From Myxococcota bacterium (GTDB taxonomy: Bacteria > Myxococcota > Polyangia > GCA-2747355 > JAKLHH01), in NCBI GenBank assembly GCA_022710245.1, contig JAKLHH010000240.1, forward strand, positions 1 to 8,943: DNA of 8,943 bases, in the 5' to 3' direction. Each line of letters starts with the position of its first letter. The first letter of the stretch is position 1. Under the pieces are notes generated by a model. The model saw nothing but the letters and a program-made list of their open reading frames with translations, searched no databases and was not told the origin of the DNA. Position numbers and translations under genes: made by a program. Shown here one piece after another: positions 1 to 5,619 of the stretch.

Positions 1-309
1 CTGCGTGATGAGGCCCATGCGGTTCGCCTGCTTCTCGGTGAGCACGGTGACCGGCCGGCGCTTGTCGACCGGCGCCTTCACGATGCTGACCTTCTTGCTG
101 TCGCTGTCGCGCACGAAGAGGATGCGCGAGCTCTTCGGGTTCAGCTTCGGCTCCATCTTGGCGAGGCCACGGACGTAGGTGTAGTCGCCCTTGGCGCGCG
201 CGGCCTTGATGGCGTCGGCGCGGCGGAAGTTGCCGGTGCCGAGCGGGGCGGCGAGGGCGGTGCTGGCGACGAACAGGACACCGAGCGACAGGGCGATGGC
301 GGTCCTCAT
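1..309 (-). CDS. Exported protein of unknown function, N-terminal part (runs off the left edge)
   Basis: An open frame on the minus strand starts at ATG 309 and stays open for 103 codons to the window edge, so the C-terminus is missing. AGGAGG (minus strand of 315-320) sits 5 nt before the ATG and fixes the start. The first 21 residues form a classical Sec signal peptide: Arg at position 2, a hydrophobic core (IALSLGVLFVAS), then an Ala-rich signal peptidase I site near TALAA-P. The visible mature part is basic and Lys/Arg-rich (NFRRADAIKAARAKGDYTYVR), followed by a beta-looking stretch (SRILFVRDSDSKKVSIVK). There is no lipobox Cys, so a periplasmic or secreted protein is more likely than a lipoprotein. 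I do not recognise the family. It lies 157 bp downstream of the grpE/phosphatidyltransferase pair on the same strand; its own strong ribosome site suggests independent translation. That it is a real gene is well supported; its function is unknown. Confidence 0.8.
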   Translation of the reverse strand, partial: MRTAIALSLGVLFVASTALAAPLGTGNFRRADAIKAARAKGDYTYVRGLAKMEPKLNPKSSRILFVRDSDSKKVSIVKAPVDKRRPVTVLTEKQANRMGLITQ

Positions 310-466
310 GGCTTCCTCCTCCAGGCAGTCTCGCGAGCGGCGAACGTCCAGGTTGTTGGTGTCAGTGGGGGGACGGCGCTCGACGCTGCAAGGCTGATGC
401 CCGGAGTGAGCAGCCCTGCGCCCTCGAGCCGTCGGGGGCTTCCGCGGCCGGTGGTCGCCCGGGTGG

Positions 467-1420
467 CTACTGTTTTTCGGAGTGCTCGCCGAGATCGAGA
501 TGCGCGCCCGGCCGCGGGCGGAGCAGGCCGATCCAGAGGAAGTAGACGATGTTCACCGCGAAGAGCCCCTGCAGGAGCTCGAGCCCGAGCTCGACCCAGC
601 GGTGCGGCATCCAGCGCGGCGCGGTGAGCAGCTCCACGGCGGCGGCGACGAGCAGGATCGAGGCGGAGAAGGAGGCGATGCGCCCGAGCAGGGTGTGGCG
701 AACCTCGACGGGGCCGCGCAGGTAGGTGAGCACCACCCCCGCGATCAGCGTCCCCAGGTAGCGCACCAGCAGCAGCACGAGGAGCAGCGTGGGGATGCGG
801 CCGTGGGCGTGGAGCCCGAGCGCGAGCGCGACGAGGAGCGCCATGTCCGCCGGCGGGTCGAGCATGCGGCCGAGCCGCGAGCGCAGCCCGAGCGAGCGCG
901 CGAGGAAGCCGTCGAGGAGATCGGTCCCGGCGATGACGGCGAGGAAGATGCAGAGGAGCTGGCCGGGCAGGCCGCGCGTCCCGGCGGCGTCGAGGACGCT
1001 GCAGAAGAACGGCGCCAGGCCGAGGCGGAGGAAGGTGAGGCCGTTCGGCAGCAGCAGGGTGTGCCAGGGCACGCCCTCCTCGCTCTGCACCATGCCGAGG
1101 TGCACGAGGACGGCGCCGCTGACGGCCAGGTACCACACGCCCCAGAGCACGCCGCGGAGCGCCCAGCCGCCGCCCGGGTGCGCGCGCGCGGCGACGAGGA
1201 GCGCGGCGACCCCGAGGAGGGCGCCGAGGAGCGCCCAGCGCAGGAAGGAGCGGGTCCGCGGCGGGTCCTCGTGGACCGCCTCGCGCGCTCGCTCCCAGCC
1301 CCGGCGCGCGAAGCGCCGCCAGGCGGCGCCGGAGAAGCGGTCCCGCGCGAGCTCGACGAAGAGGTCGCGCCCGAGGGTGGCGCCCCGCAGGGCCCGCGGC
1401 GGATCGGAGGTCTTGGTCAT
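467..1420 (-). CDS. CDP-alcohol phosphatidyltransferase family membrane protein with extended N-terminus
   Basis: This 317-residue integral membrane enzyme should transfer a phosphatidyl group from a CDP-linked lipid to an alcohol, releasing CMP. The complete family signature D-x2-D-G-x2-A-R-x8-G-x3-D-x3-D is present: D167, D170, G171, A174, R175, G184, D188 and D192. These residues bind the divalent metals and the CDP moiety. The segment LPNGLTFLRLGLAP (about 124-137) matches the PN-LT-R-P stretch typical of the family just before the core. About eight hydrophobic segments can be counted, against six in typical members. The extra two (about 62-80 and 87-109) lie in a roughly 120-residue N-terminal extension that begins with a cationic soluble stretch; PgsA-type enzymes are usually about 180-200 residues. 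The head-group alcohol (glycerol-phosphate, serine, inositol-phosphate or another) cannot be told from sequence alone. Its ATG overlaps the grpE stop as ATGA and has no Shine-Dalgarno of its own, so translation is probably coupled to grpE. Confidence 0.88.
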   Translation of the reverse strand: MTKTSDPPRALRGATLGRDLFVELARDRFSGAAWRRFARRGWERAREAVHEDPPRTRSFLRWALLGALLGVAALLVAARAHPGGGWALRGVLWGVWYLAVSGAVLVHLGMVQSEEGVPWHTLLLPNGLTFLRLGLAPFFCSVLDAAGTRGLPGQLLCIFLAVIAGTDLLDGFLARSLGLRSRLGRMLDPPADMALLVALALGLHAHGRIPTLLLVLLLVRYLGTLIAGVVLTYLRGPVEVRHTLLGRIASFSASILLVAAAVELLTAPRWMPHRWVELGLELLQGLFAVNIVYFLWIGLLRPRPGAHLDLGEHSEKQ

Positions 1421-2055
1421 CGCGCTGCGCGGCCGACGACGACGCGCGCAGGGCGCAGCACCTCACCGGCGAGGCCGTAGCCCTCACGGACCACGGCGAT
1501 CACCGCTCCGTCCGCGGCGGGGTCGACGGGGGTGGTGCTGACCGCCTCGTGCAGCGCGGGGTCAAAGGGGGCGTGGAGCGCGAGCTGCCGCGCCACGCCG
1601 AAGCGCTCGAGGGTGGCGGCGAGGCGGCGCTGGACCAGCTCGGCCCCGGCCACCACCTCGGCGAGGTGGTCGGGCGCGCGGGAGGCCGCGAGCGCGCGGT
1701 CGAGATCGTCGGCGACCTCGAGCAGCGCCAGCAGCACCTCGCGGACGCGGGTCTCGACCTGCCGGTTCGCCTCGCGCTGCACGCGCTCCTGCACGCGCTC
1801 GATCTCGGCCGCGGCGCGGTCCGCCCGCGCCTGCGCCTGGCGCAGCTCCTCGTCGCGGCGGGCGAGCAGCTCGCCGAGCGCGGCCAGCTCCTCCTCCAGC
1901 TCGCCGGGCTCCGGGCCGGCGGAGGCCGGCGCCCCTGCCAGGATCGCCTCGAGCTCCGCGGCGGCGGCGACCGCGTCGAAGGGCTCCTCGGGAGGCTCCG
2001 GCTCCGCCACCGCGGCTGCCCGATCTCCTCGCCTCTTCGGGTCGTCGTCCAGCAT
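1417..2055 (-). CDS. grpE: GrpE, nucleotide exchange factor of the DnaK chaperone
   Basis: GrpE works as a cytoplasmic dimer that releases ADP from DnaK (Hsp70) and so resets the chaperone cycle during protein folding and heat stress. The 212-residue product has the family's order of parts: an acidic, Pro/Ala-rich disordered N-terminus (about 1-50), a long heptad-like helix (about 52-112, ELEEELAALGELLARRDEEL onward) for dimerisation, the conserved LLEVADDLDRAL (111-122) and a C-terminal beta-wing domain with FGV (152-154), FDPALHEAV (164-172) and GYGLAGEVLRPARVVV (192-207). Length is close to the usual 180-220. I chose ATG 2055 because similarity and charge pattern begin there; a GTG at 2148 and an ATG at 2118 are in frame but lack a well-placed ribosome site and would add an unlikely Gly/Pro/Arg leader. 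No dnaK or dnaJ is adjacent. The stop overlaps the next gene's start (ATGA). Confidence 0.93.
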   Translation of the reverse strand: MLDDDPKRRGDRAAAVAEPEPPEEPFDAVAAAAELEAILAGAPASAGPEPGELEEELAALGELLARRDEELRQAQARADRAAAEIERVQERVQREANRQVETRVREVLLALLEVADDLDRALAASRAPDHLAEVVAGAELVQRRLAATLERFGVARQLALHAPFDPALHEAVSTTPVDPAADGAVIAVVREGYGLAGEVLRPARVVVGRAAR

Positions 2056-2061
2056 CCGAAC

Positions 2062-2067
2062 ACTATA
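2062..2067 (-). promoter_or_regulatory. Candidate -10 element of grpE, positioned for a leaderless mRNA
   Basis: On the minus strand, TATAGT ends exactly 6 nt before the grpE ATG (TATAGT-GTTCGG-ATG). A sigma-70-type -10 hexamer at that distance would place transcription start at or next to the A of ATG. No purine-rich ribosome site precedes the ATG. No good -35 hexamer is seen 16-18 bp upstream; the nearest T-rich match (TTAGTG) is at 20 bp. The -10 assignment is therefore by position and sequence only. Confidence 0.4.
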
Positions 2068-2172
2068 GCGCAGCGCGGCGTCAGGCCCACTAACTTCGCT
2101 GCCGCCGCGGTGCGCCATGCTCCCGGGCGCGGGTCCGCGCTCCCCCACCTATCTTTCCATGGCGGCCGCGGT

Positions 2173-2192
2173 GTATATAGCGGCCGAGGAGG
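2173..2192 (+). promoter_or_regulatory. AT-rich promoter-like box and ribosome binding site of the lamin-tail lipoprotein gene
   Basis: A TATATA box preceded directly by GTG stands out from the GC-rich surroundings and is a candidate -10. It is followed by GAGGAGG at 2186-2192, 8 nt before ATG 2201. If TATATA is the -10, transcription would start close to or inside the ribosome site, so the upstream TATCTT at 2150-2155 is an equally good -10 and would leave a leader of roughly 40 nt. This hexamer is identical to the -10 proposed for pepD. The ribosome site is certain enough to fix the gene start; the promoter choice is open. The 145-bp region from 2056 to 2200 is shared with the divergent grpE promoter. 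Confidence 0.45.
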
Positions 2193-2200
2193 TGCTCACC

Positions 2201-3442
2201 ATGCGGCGTATCCTGATCGCGCTCTTCACGCTCTCTCTTCTTGGCGCTGGCTGCAGCGATGACGTGACCAAGCTCGACGGCAAGGTCAAGAAGGACACCG
2301 GCGTCCGCAAGGACCTCGGCGCCGACGTCGGCGAGGTCGACCAGGGCACGGCGGTCGACCAGAGCACCGTCGACAAGGGCACCGTCGACCAGAGCAAGGC
2401 CGACAAGGCCAAGGTCGACGCGCCGAAGGCCGACGCGCCCAAGGGCGACGTGGCCAAGGTGGACGGGCCCAAGCCCGACGCGCAGAAGGGCTGCGGCAAC
2501 GTCAACTACGTCGGCTGCTGCATCGACGACACCTCGCGCCAGTACTGCTCGAACGGCTACCTGATCAAGAAGACCTGCTCGGGCACGACCCCGACCTGCG
2601 GCTGGAACGCGAGCTCGAAGTTCTATGGCTGCGGCACCTCCGCCACGGCCGAGCCCACGGGCACCTACCCGCGCCTCTGCAGCGCGCTCCCCGACGGCGG
2701 TCCGCTGCCGGGCGTCGAGGCGGGCGTGAAGAAGGAGGCGGGCGTGCCCGACCTCCCGGTGATCAAGGACCTGGCCAAGCCCGACCTGCCCGCCGTCGAC
2801 GCCCCCAAGCCCGACGCGCCGCAGACCGACGGCCCCAAGGTCGACCTGTCCAAGGCCGACGCGCCCAAGGCCGACGCGACCGCGTCGCTGGCGGGGCTGG
2901 TGATCAACGAGGTCGACTACAACCAGCCGGGGTCGCCCGACTCGAAGGAGTTCATCGAGATCTACAACGGGACCGGCTCGGCCCAGAACTTCGCCGAGCT
3001 GGCCGTGGTGCTGATCAACGGCTCCAGCAACCCGGGCGCCGAGTACAAGCGGGTCGCGCTCTCGACGGCCGGGATCGTGCCGGCCGGTGGCTATGTCGTC
3101 ATCGCGTCGTCGACCGTCGTCGTCGACGCGGGCGCCCACAAGGTGATCCTCTTCTCGGCGGCCTCGGACAACGTCCAGAACGGCGCGCCGGACGGCGTCG
3201 TGCTGATCAACGCCACCACCAACACCGTGATCGACGCGCTCTCCTATGAGGGGTCGATCACCGCCGCGCAGATCACCGGCTTCACCTCGACGGTGAGCCT
3301 GGTCGAGGGGACCGCGGCCACCGCCAAGGACAGCACCAGCGTCGACGGCTCGCTCTGCCGGAGCCCGAACGGCACCGACACGAACAACGCGGACAGCGAC
3401 TGGAAGTTCTGCGCCACGCTGACCCCGGGCAAGGCGAACTAG
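2201..3442 (+). CDS. Lipoprotein with repeat stalks, eight-Cys module and C-terminal lamin-tail domain
   Basis: The 413-residue product starts with a lipoprotein signal (MRRILIALFTLSLLGAGC, lipidated Cys18 proposed). The lipobox is slightly irregular (Leu at -4, GAG before Cys), but the tail is followed at once by SDD and a hydrophilic stretch. Residues 20-96 form a low-complexity acidic/basic stalk of short units such as TVDQSKADK and KADAPKGD. Residues 97-160 hold eight Cys (98, 106, 107, 116, 126, 133, 144, 160) with CGW and YGC motifs, probably disulfide bonded. A second stalk (about 181-226) repeats the PKADAP style. Residues about 230-413 match the lamin-tail domain (LTD): LVINEVDYN, EFIEIYNGT, PAGGYVVIA, DGVVLIN, VIDALSYEG and a closing CRSPNGTDTNNADSDW...TPGKAN. 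In bacteria LTDs are found in extracellular proteins and are thought to aid adhesion or nuclease/phosphatase display. No enzyme domain is attached here, so it may be an outer-surface binding protein. The partner is unknown. The original start is fixed by GAGGAGG 8 nt upstream. Confidence 0.87.
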   Translation: MRRILIALFTLSLLGAGCSDDVTKLDGKVKKDTGVRKDLGADVGEVDQGTAVDQSTVDKGTVDQSKADKAKVDAPKADAPKGDVAKVDGPKPDAQKGCGNVNYVGCCIDDTSRQYCSNGYLIKKTCSGTTPTCGWNASSKFYGCGTSATAEPTGTYPRLCSALPDGGPLPGVEAGVKKEAGVPDLPVIKDLAKPDLPAVDAPKPDAPQTDGPKVDLSKADAPKADATASLAGLVINEVDYNQPGSPDSKEFIEIYNGTGSAQNFAELAVVLINGSSNPGAEYKRVALSTAGIVPAGGYVVIASSTVVVDAGAHKVILFSAASDNVQNGAPDGVVLINATTNTVIDALSYEGSITAAQITGFTSTVSLVEGTAATAKDSTSVDGSLCRSPNGTDTNNADSDWKFCATLTPGKAN

Positions 3443-3459
3443 CGCCGGCGCCGGCGCCT
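3443..3459 (+). repeat. GGCGCC palindromic repeat directly after the lipoprotein stop codon
   Basis: The 17 bases after the stop are alternating GCGCC/GGCGCC units; GGCGCCGGCGCC within them is a perfect palindrome. It could form a short GC hairpin at the mRNA end, but there is no following T-run, so a factor-independent terminator is not supported. The rest of the spacer up to 3633 has no convincing gene. Confidence 0.35.
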
Positions 3460-3633
3460 CTCCCGCTCGCCCCCGCTCGCTCCTCTACTCCCAGCTCCGA
3501 TCGTAGCGCGGCCGCGCCTGGGCGCGCCCGATCAGCCCCTGCGGCATGGCCCGGGCCTCGAGCGGGCGGCCGGCGGCGGCGATGAGGACCGTCCGGTCGC
3601 CCGGTCCTTCCCGCCGCGACCGCGATCTAGCGA

Positions 3634-3662
3634 TTGCCGTGCTCGCGCGCGCTCGCTATCTT
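3634..3662 (+). promoter_or_regulatory. Sigma-70-like promoter of pepD
   Basis: TTGCCG (3634-3639, four of six matches to TTGACA) is separated by exactly 17 bp from TATCTT (3657-3662, four of six to TATAAT). This predicts transcription start near 3669 and a leader of about 38 nt. The ribosome site AGGAGG (3694-3699) lies 7 nt before the GTG start at 3707. This is the best-formed promoter in the window. Confidence 0.6.
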
Positions 3663-3706
3663 CCCCCGGTCAGGCGTGCCCAACCACCCACCGAGGAGGA
3701 ACTCCC

Positions 3707-5167
3707 GTGAGCAGCGCATTCGTCGGCCTCGAGCCCAAGGTGCTCTGGAACTACTTCGACGCGGTCTCGCAGATCCCCCGCTGCTCCGGCAAGGAGGAGC
3801 GGATCCTCGCCTACCTGGCCGAGCTCGGCGCCAGGCGCAAGCTCACGGTGCGGCGGGACAAGGTCGGCAACCTGGTGATCGCGCTCCCCGCCACGGCGGG
3901 CTGCGAGTCCAAGCCGACGGTGGTGCTGCAGGGCCACGTCGACATGGTCTGCGAGAAGAACCGCGACGTCGCCCACGACTTCGACACCCAGGGCATCGAG
4001 GTGGTGCGGGACGGCGACTGGCTCACCGCGAAGGGGACCACCCTCGGCGGCGATAACGGCGTGGCCCTGGCGGCCATGCTGGCGCTCCTCGACGAGCCGC
4101 CGCACAAGCACGGGCCGCTCGAGCTGCTCTTCACCGTCGACGAGGAGCGCGGCCTCACCGGCGCCGGCGGCATCGAGCCGCACATGCTGAAGGGCCGCGT
4201 GATGATGAACCTCGACTCCGAGGAGGAGGGCTTTGTCACGGTGGGCTGCGCCGGCGGCGGCGACACGGTGCTGACCCTCGAGGGGCGGCGCGAGGACCTG
4301 CTCGCCGGCTGGGAGCGCGCGCAGCTCAGCGTGCGCGGCCTGGTGGGCGGCCACTCCGGCATGGACATCATCTCGAACCGCGCCAACGCGCTCCGCTGCC
4401 TCGGCCGCGCGCTCGACCGCCTCGGGCGCGAGCTCGGTGGGCTGCGCCTCTGCGCGCTCGAGGGCGGCAGCAAGCGGAACGCGATCCCGCGCGAGGCCTC
4501 GGCGGCGCTCGCGCTGCCGGCGGGCGGCCGCGCCCGCGCGGCGCAGGTGCTCGAGCGCGTGGTCGCCGACCTCAAGGCCGAGTTCTCGCCGACGGACCCT
4601 GGCCTCGCGCTGGTCCTCGAGGAGGGCGCCGCGACGGCGCGGCCCTTCGACGCGGCGACCACCACACGCGCGCTGACGCTGCTCCTCGCGCTGCCGACGG
4701 GCGTCCTCGCCATGAGCCGCGGCATCGCCGGGCTGGTCGAGACCTCGACCAACCTCGGCGTCGTCGAGGCGGAGGGCGACAAGCTCCGCTTCGTCTCCTG
4801 CACGCGCTCCTCGGTCGGGCCCGCGCTCGAGGGCGTGCGCCAGGGGCTGCGCGTGCTCGGCGAGGCGGTGGGCGCGGCCGTGGTGCAGGAGCCGGCCTAC
4901 CCGGGCTGGAATCCGGACCTCACCTCGAAGCTCCTGGCGACCTTCAAGCGCGTGCACCGCGAGGTGACCGGCAAGGAGCCGCAGGTGATGGCGATCCACG
5001 CCGGGCTCGAGTGCGGCATCCTCGGCGAGCGCTTCCCGGGGATGGACATGATCTCCTTCGGGCCCGACCTGAAGGGCGTCCACGCGCCGGGCGAGAAGCT
5101 GAGCATCCCGTCGACGGGGCGCTTCTTCTCGCTGCTCAAGTCGCTGCTCGAGGCGCTCGCGAGCTAG
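3707..5167 (+). CDS. pepD: Aminoacyl-histidine dipeptidase (beta-Ala-His dipeptidase), peptidase family M20
   Basis: This 486-residue cytosolic di-zinc exopeptidase hydrolyses Xaa-His dipeptides such as carnosine and other short peptides. All landmarks of the M20C/PepD family are present in order: GHVDM (zinc ligand H77, D79), TTLGGDNGVA (bridging D116), TVDEERGLTGA (catalytic E146, ligand E147), NLDSEEEG (ligand D170), a lid/dimerisation region with GGHSGMDI (H216) and KRNAIPREA (256-264), and the C-terminal ligand in KGVHAPGE (H459). HAGLECGI (431-438) is also typical. Length matches the usual 480-490 residues and nothing is truncated. The start is GTG 3707, fixed by AGGAGG 7 nt upstream. 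The gene has its own promoter and sits alone between two lipoprotein genes, so it looks monocistronic. The last codons overlap an 8-bp direct repeat tied to the inserted element that follows. Confidence 0.95.
   Translation: MSSAFVGLEPKVLWNYFDAVSQIPRCSGKEERILAYLAELGARRKLTVRRDKVGNLVIALPATAGCESKPTVVLQGHVDMVCEKNRDVAHDFDTQGIEVVRDGDWLTAKGTTLGGDNGVALAAMLALLDEPPHKHGPLELLFTVDEERGLTGAGGIEPHMLKGRVMMNLDSEEEGFVTVGCAGGGDTVLTLEGRREDLLAGWERAQLSVRGLVGGHSGMDIISNRANALRCLGRALDRLGRELGGLRLCALEGGSKRNAIPREASAALALPAGGRARAAQVLERVVADLKAEFSPTDPGLALVLEEGAATARPFDAATTTRALTLLLALPTGVLAMSRGIAGLVETSTNLGVVEAEGDKLRFVSCTRSSVGPALEGVRQGLRVLGEAVGAAVVQEPAYPGWNPDLTSKLLATFKRVHREVTGKEPQVMAIHAGLECGILGERFPGMDMISFGPDLKGVHAPGEKLSIPSTGRFFSLLKSLLEALAS
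5159..5166 (+). repeat. 8-bp direct repeat, left copy (possible target-site duplication)
   Basis: GCGAGCTA here is repeated exactly at 5511-5518. This copy covers the last codons of pepD and the first two bases of its stop codon. It lies 6 bp before the left inverted repeat (5173), while the right copy abuts (shares one base with) the right inverted repeat. A target duplication is plausible, but the asymmetry leaves doubt. Confidence 0.4.
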
Positions 5168-5172
5168 TACCC

Positions 5173-5511
5173 CGTCACAGCGGTTTTGATTGATTCACGC
5201 CGTCATCGCGACCGGCCCGTAGCGCTGTCGTCGCGCACCCGAACCGGGGCCCGCCTCGCTCGCTCAAGCGAGCCGCAAGCTCGTCCTCGGCGCAGCTCTC
5301 GCGCGCAGCCGTCTCTGCACGGCCTCGCAGCGCGGGATGGATACGCGGCGACACCCAGGCGCGCAGGCTCGCGACTCACGTCGAGATCGCCCCGAACAAA
5401 AAAATGAGCGGCTCGCTTGAGGGGGGGGCGAGGCGCGCGGCGAAGCCGCGGCCCAGGCTGCGTGGCAACTTCCCGTTCTGCGATAGCCAACCGATCAAGA
5501 CCGCTGTGACG
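5173..5511. mobile_element. MITE-like element with nested terminal inverted repeats, no transposase
   Basis: The left end (5173-5194) and the reverse complement of the right end (5490-5511) match at 19 of 22 positions; all three differences are transitions. They share CGTCACAGCGGT, then TTGAT after one mismatch. A second inverted pair, CTCAAGCGAGCCGC at 5263-5276 and its perfect complement at 5408-5421, begins exactly 90 bp in from each end. The sequence between these anchors has diverged, apart from short offset matches such as ATCGC and GCCTCGC. The centre (5277-5407, 131 bp) contains an A7 run. A 95-codon minus-strand frame (5203-5490) crosses the element but reads as Arg/Pro/Ala-rich filler without a ribosome site; I do not call it a gene. 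Size, paired ends and lack of a transposase fit a non-autonomous element moved by an enzyme encoded elsewhere. The transposon family is not recognised. A large RNA hairpin function is an alternative. Confidence 0.6.
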
Positions 5512-5518
5512 CGAGCTA
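5511..5518 (+). repeat. 8-bp direct repeat, right copy (possible target-site duplication)
   Basis: This is an exact second copy of GCGAGCTA (first at 5159-5166), adjoining the right inverted repeat of the putative mobile element. It also runs into the GCTAAC half-site cluster that follows, so its identity could reflect that local repeat family and not a target duplication. Confidence 0.4.
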
Positions 5519-5551
5519 ACGCTTCACCGCTAACGTTAGCGCTTCACCGCT
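5515..5551 (+). promoter_or_regulatory. Palindrome and direct-repeat cluster, possible operator
   Basis: CGCTAACGTTAGCG (5528-5541) is a perfect 14-bp palindrome. A further GCTAAC half-site lies at 5515-5520, 14 bp upstream of the same motif in the palindrome. GCTTCACCGCT occurs twice, at 5521-5531 and 5541-5551, 20 bp apart, on either side of the palindrome centre. Such an arrangement is typical of a dimeric regulator's binding site. It ends about 70 bp before the second lipoprotein gene, so that gene is the likely target. No regulator gene is present in the window. Confidence 0.4.
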
Positions 5552-5619
5552 GCTCCCGCTCTCCCCGTCCGCTCGTCCGTCCCCCTGCTTTCGCCGCGCG
5601 CCTCTGGTATCCTGGAGGG

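Larger units (their letters stand above)
5168..5619. other. Gene-free stretch of about 450 bp between pepD and the second lipoprotein gene
   Basis: This region holds the inverted-repeat element, the right copy of the direct repeat, the palindrome cluster and, just before the lipoprotein start, TATCCT (5608-5613) ending 6 nt before GTG 5620, a weak -10 candidate without a good -35. No tRNA-like cloverleaf or credible coding frame was found. The left part is locally richer in A/T (GTTTTGATTGATTC) than the neighbouring genes, as expected for an insertion. Confidence 0.6.

Noticed and set aside
306..1487. Long open frames on both strands overlapping the phosphatidyltransferase and grpE genes (for example 306-1487 minus and 482-1480 plus)
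   Set aside because: They are Arg/Ala/Pro- or Glu/Arg-rich with no family motifs, and arise because high-GC sequence has few stop codons. The real frames have complete catalytic or family signatures.
2090..3139. Minus-strand open frame opposite the lamin-tail lipoprotein, rich in Val/Gly/Leu/Arg repeats
   Set aside because: Its repeats are the antisense image of the Asp/Lys stalk codons; the plus frame has a ribosome site, a signal peptide and a recognised domain.
3485..3655. Minus-strand open stretch ending ARPRYDRSWE-stop between the first lipoprotein and pepD, with G/C in nearly all third positions
   Set aside because: There is no start codon except an ATG at 3547 giving only 20 residues, no ribosome site, and it overlaps the pepD promoter. 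It might be the tail of a decayed gene, but nothing supports that beyond base composition.
5390..5425. Intrinsic terminator on the minus strand, suggested by a T7 run (complement of 5398-5404)
   Set aside because: The sequence preceding the T-run on that strand forms only a three-base-pair local stem; the 14-bp repeat there pairs with a partner on the far side of the run.
5203..5490. 95-codon minus-strand frame inside the inverted-repeat element
   Set aside because: Composition is Arg/Ala/Pro-rich without a domain, no ribosome site precedes it, and it begins and ends within the two arms. Homologues in database copies of the element would most likely be the same artefact.
5173..5511. Retron or group II intron explanation for the paired inverted repeats
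   Set aside because: No reverse transcriptase gene is in the window and no intron domain V-like hairpin or msr/msd layout was recognised.
5511..5551. Integron attC site, prompted by CTAAC and GTTAG motifs
   Set aside because: The motifs do not match the RYYYAAC and GTTRRRY core sites, and there is no integrase or cassette array.
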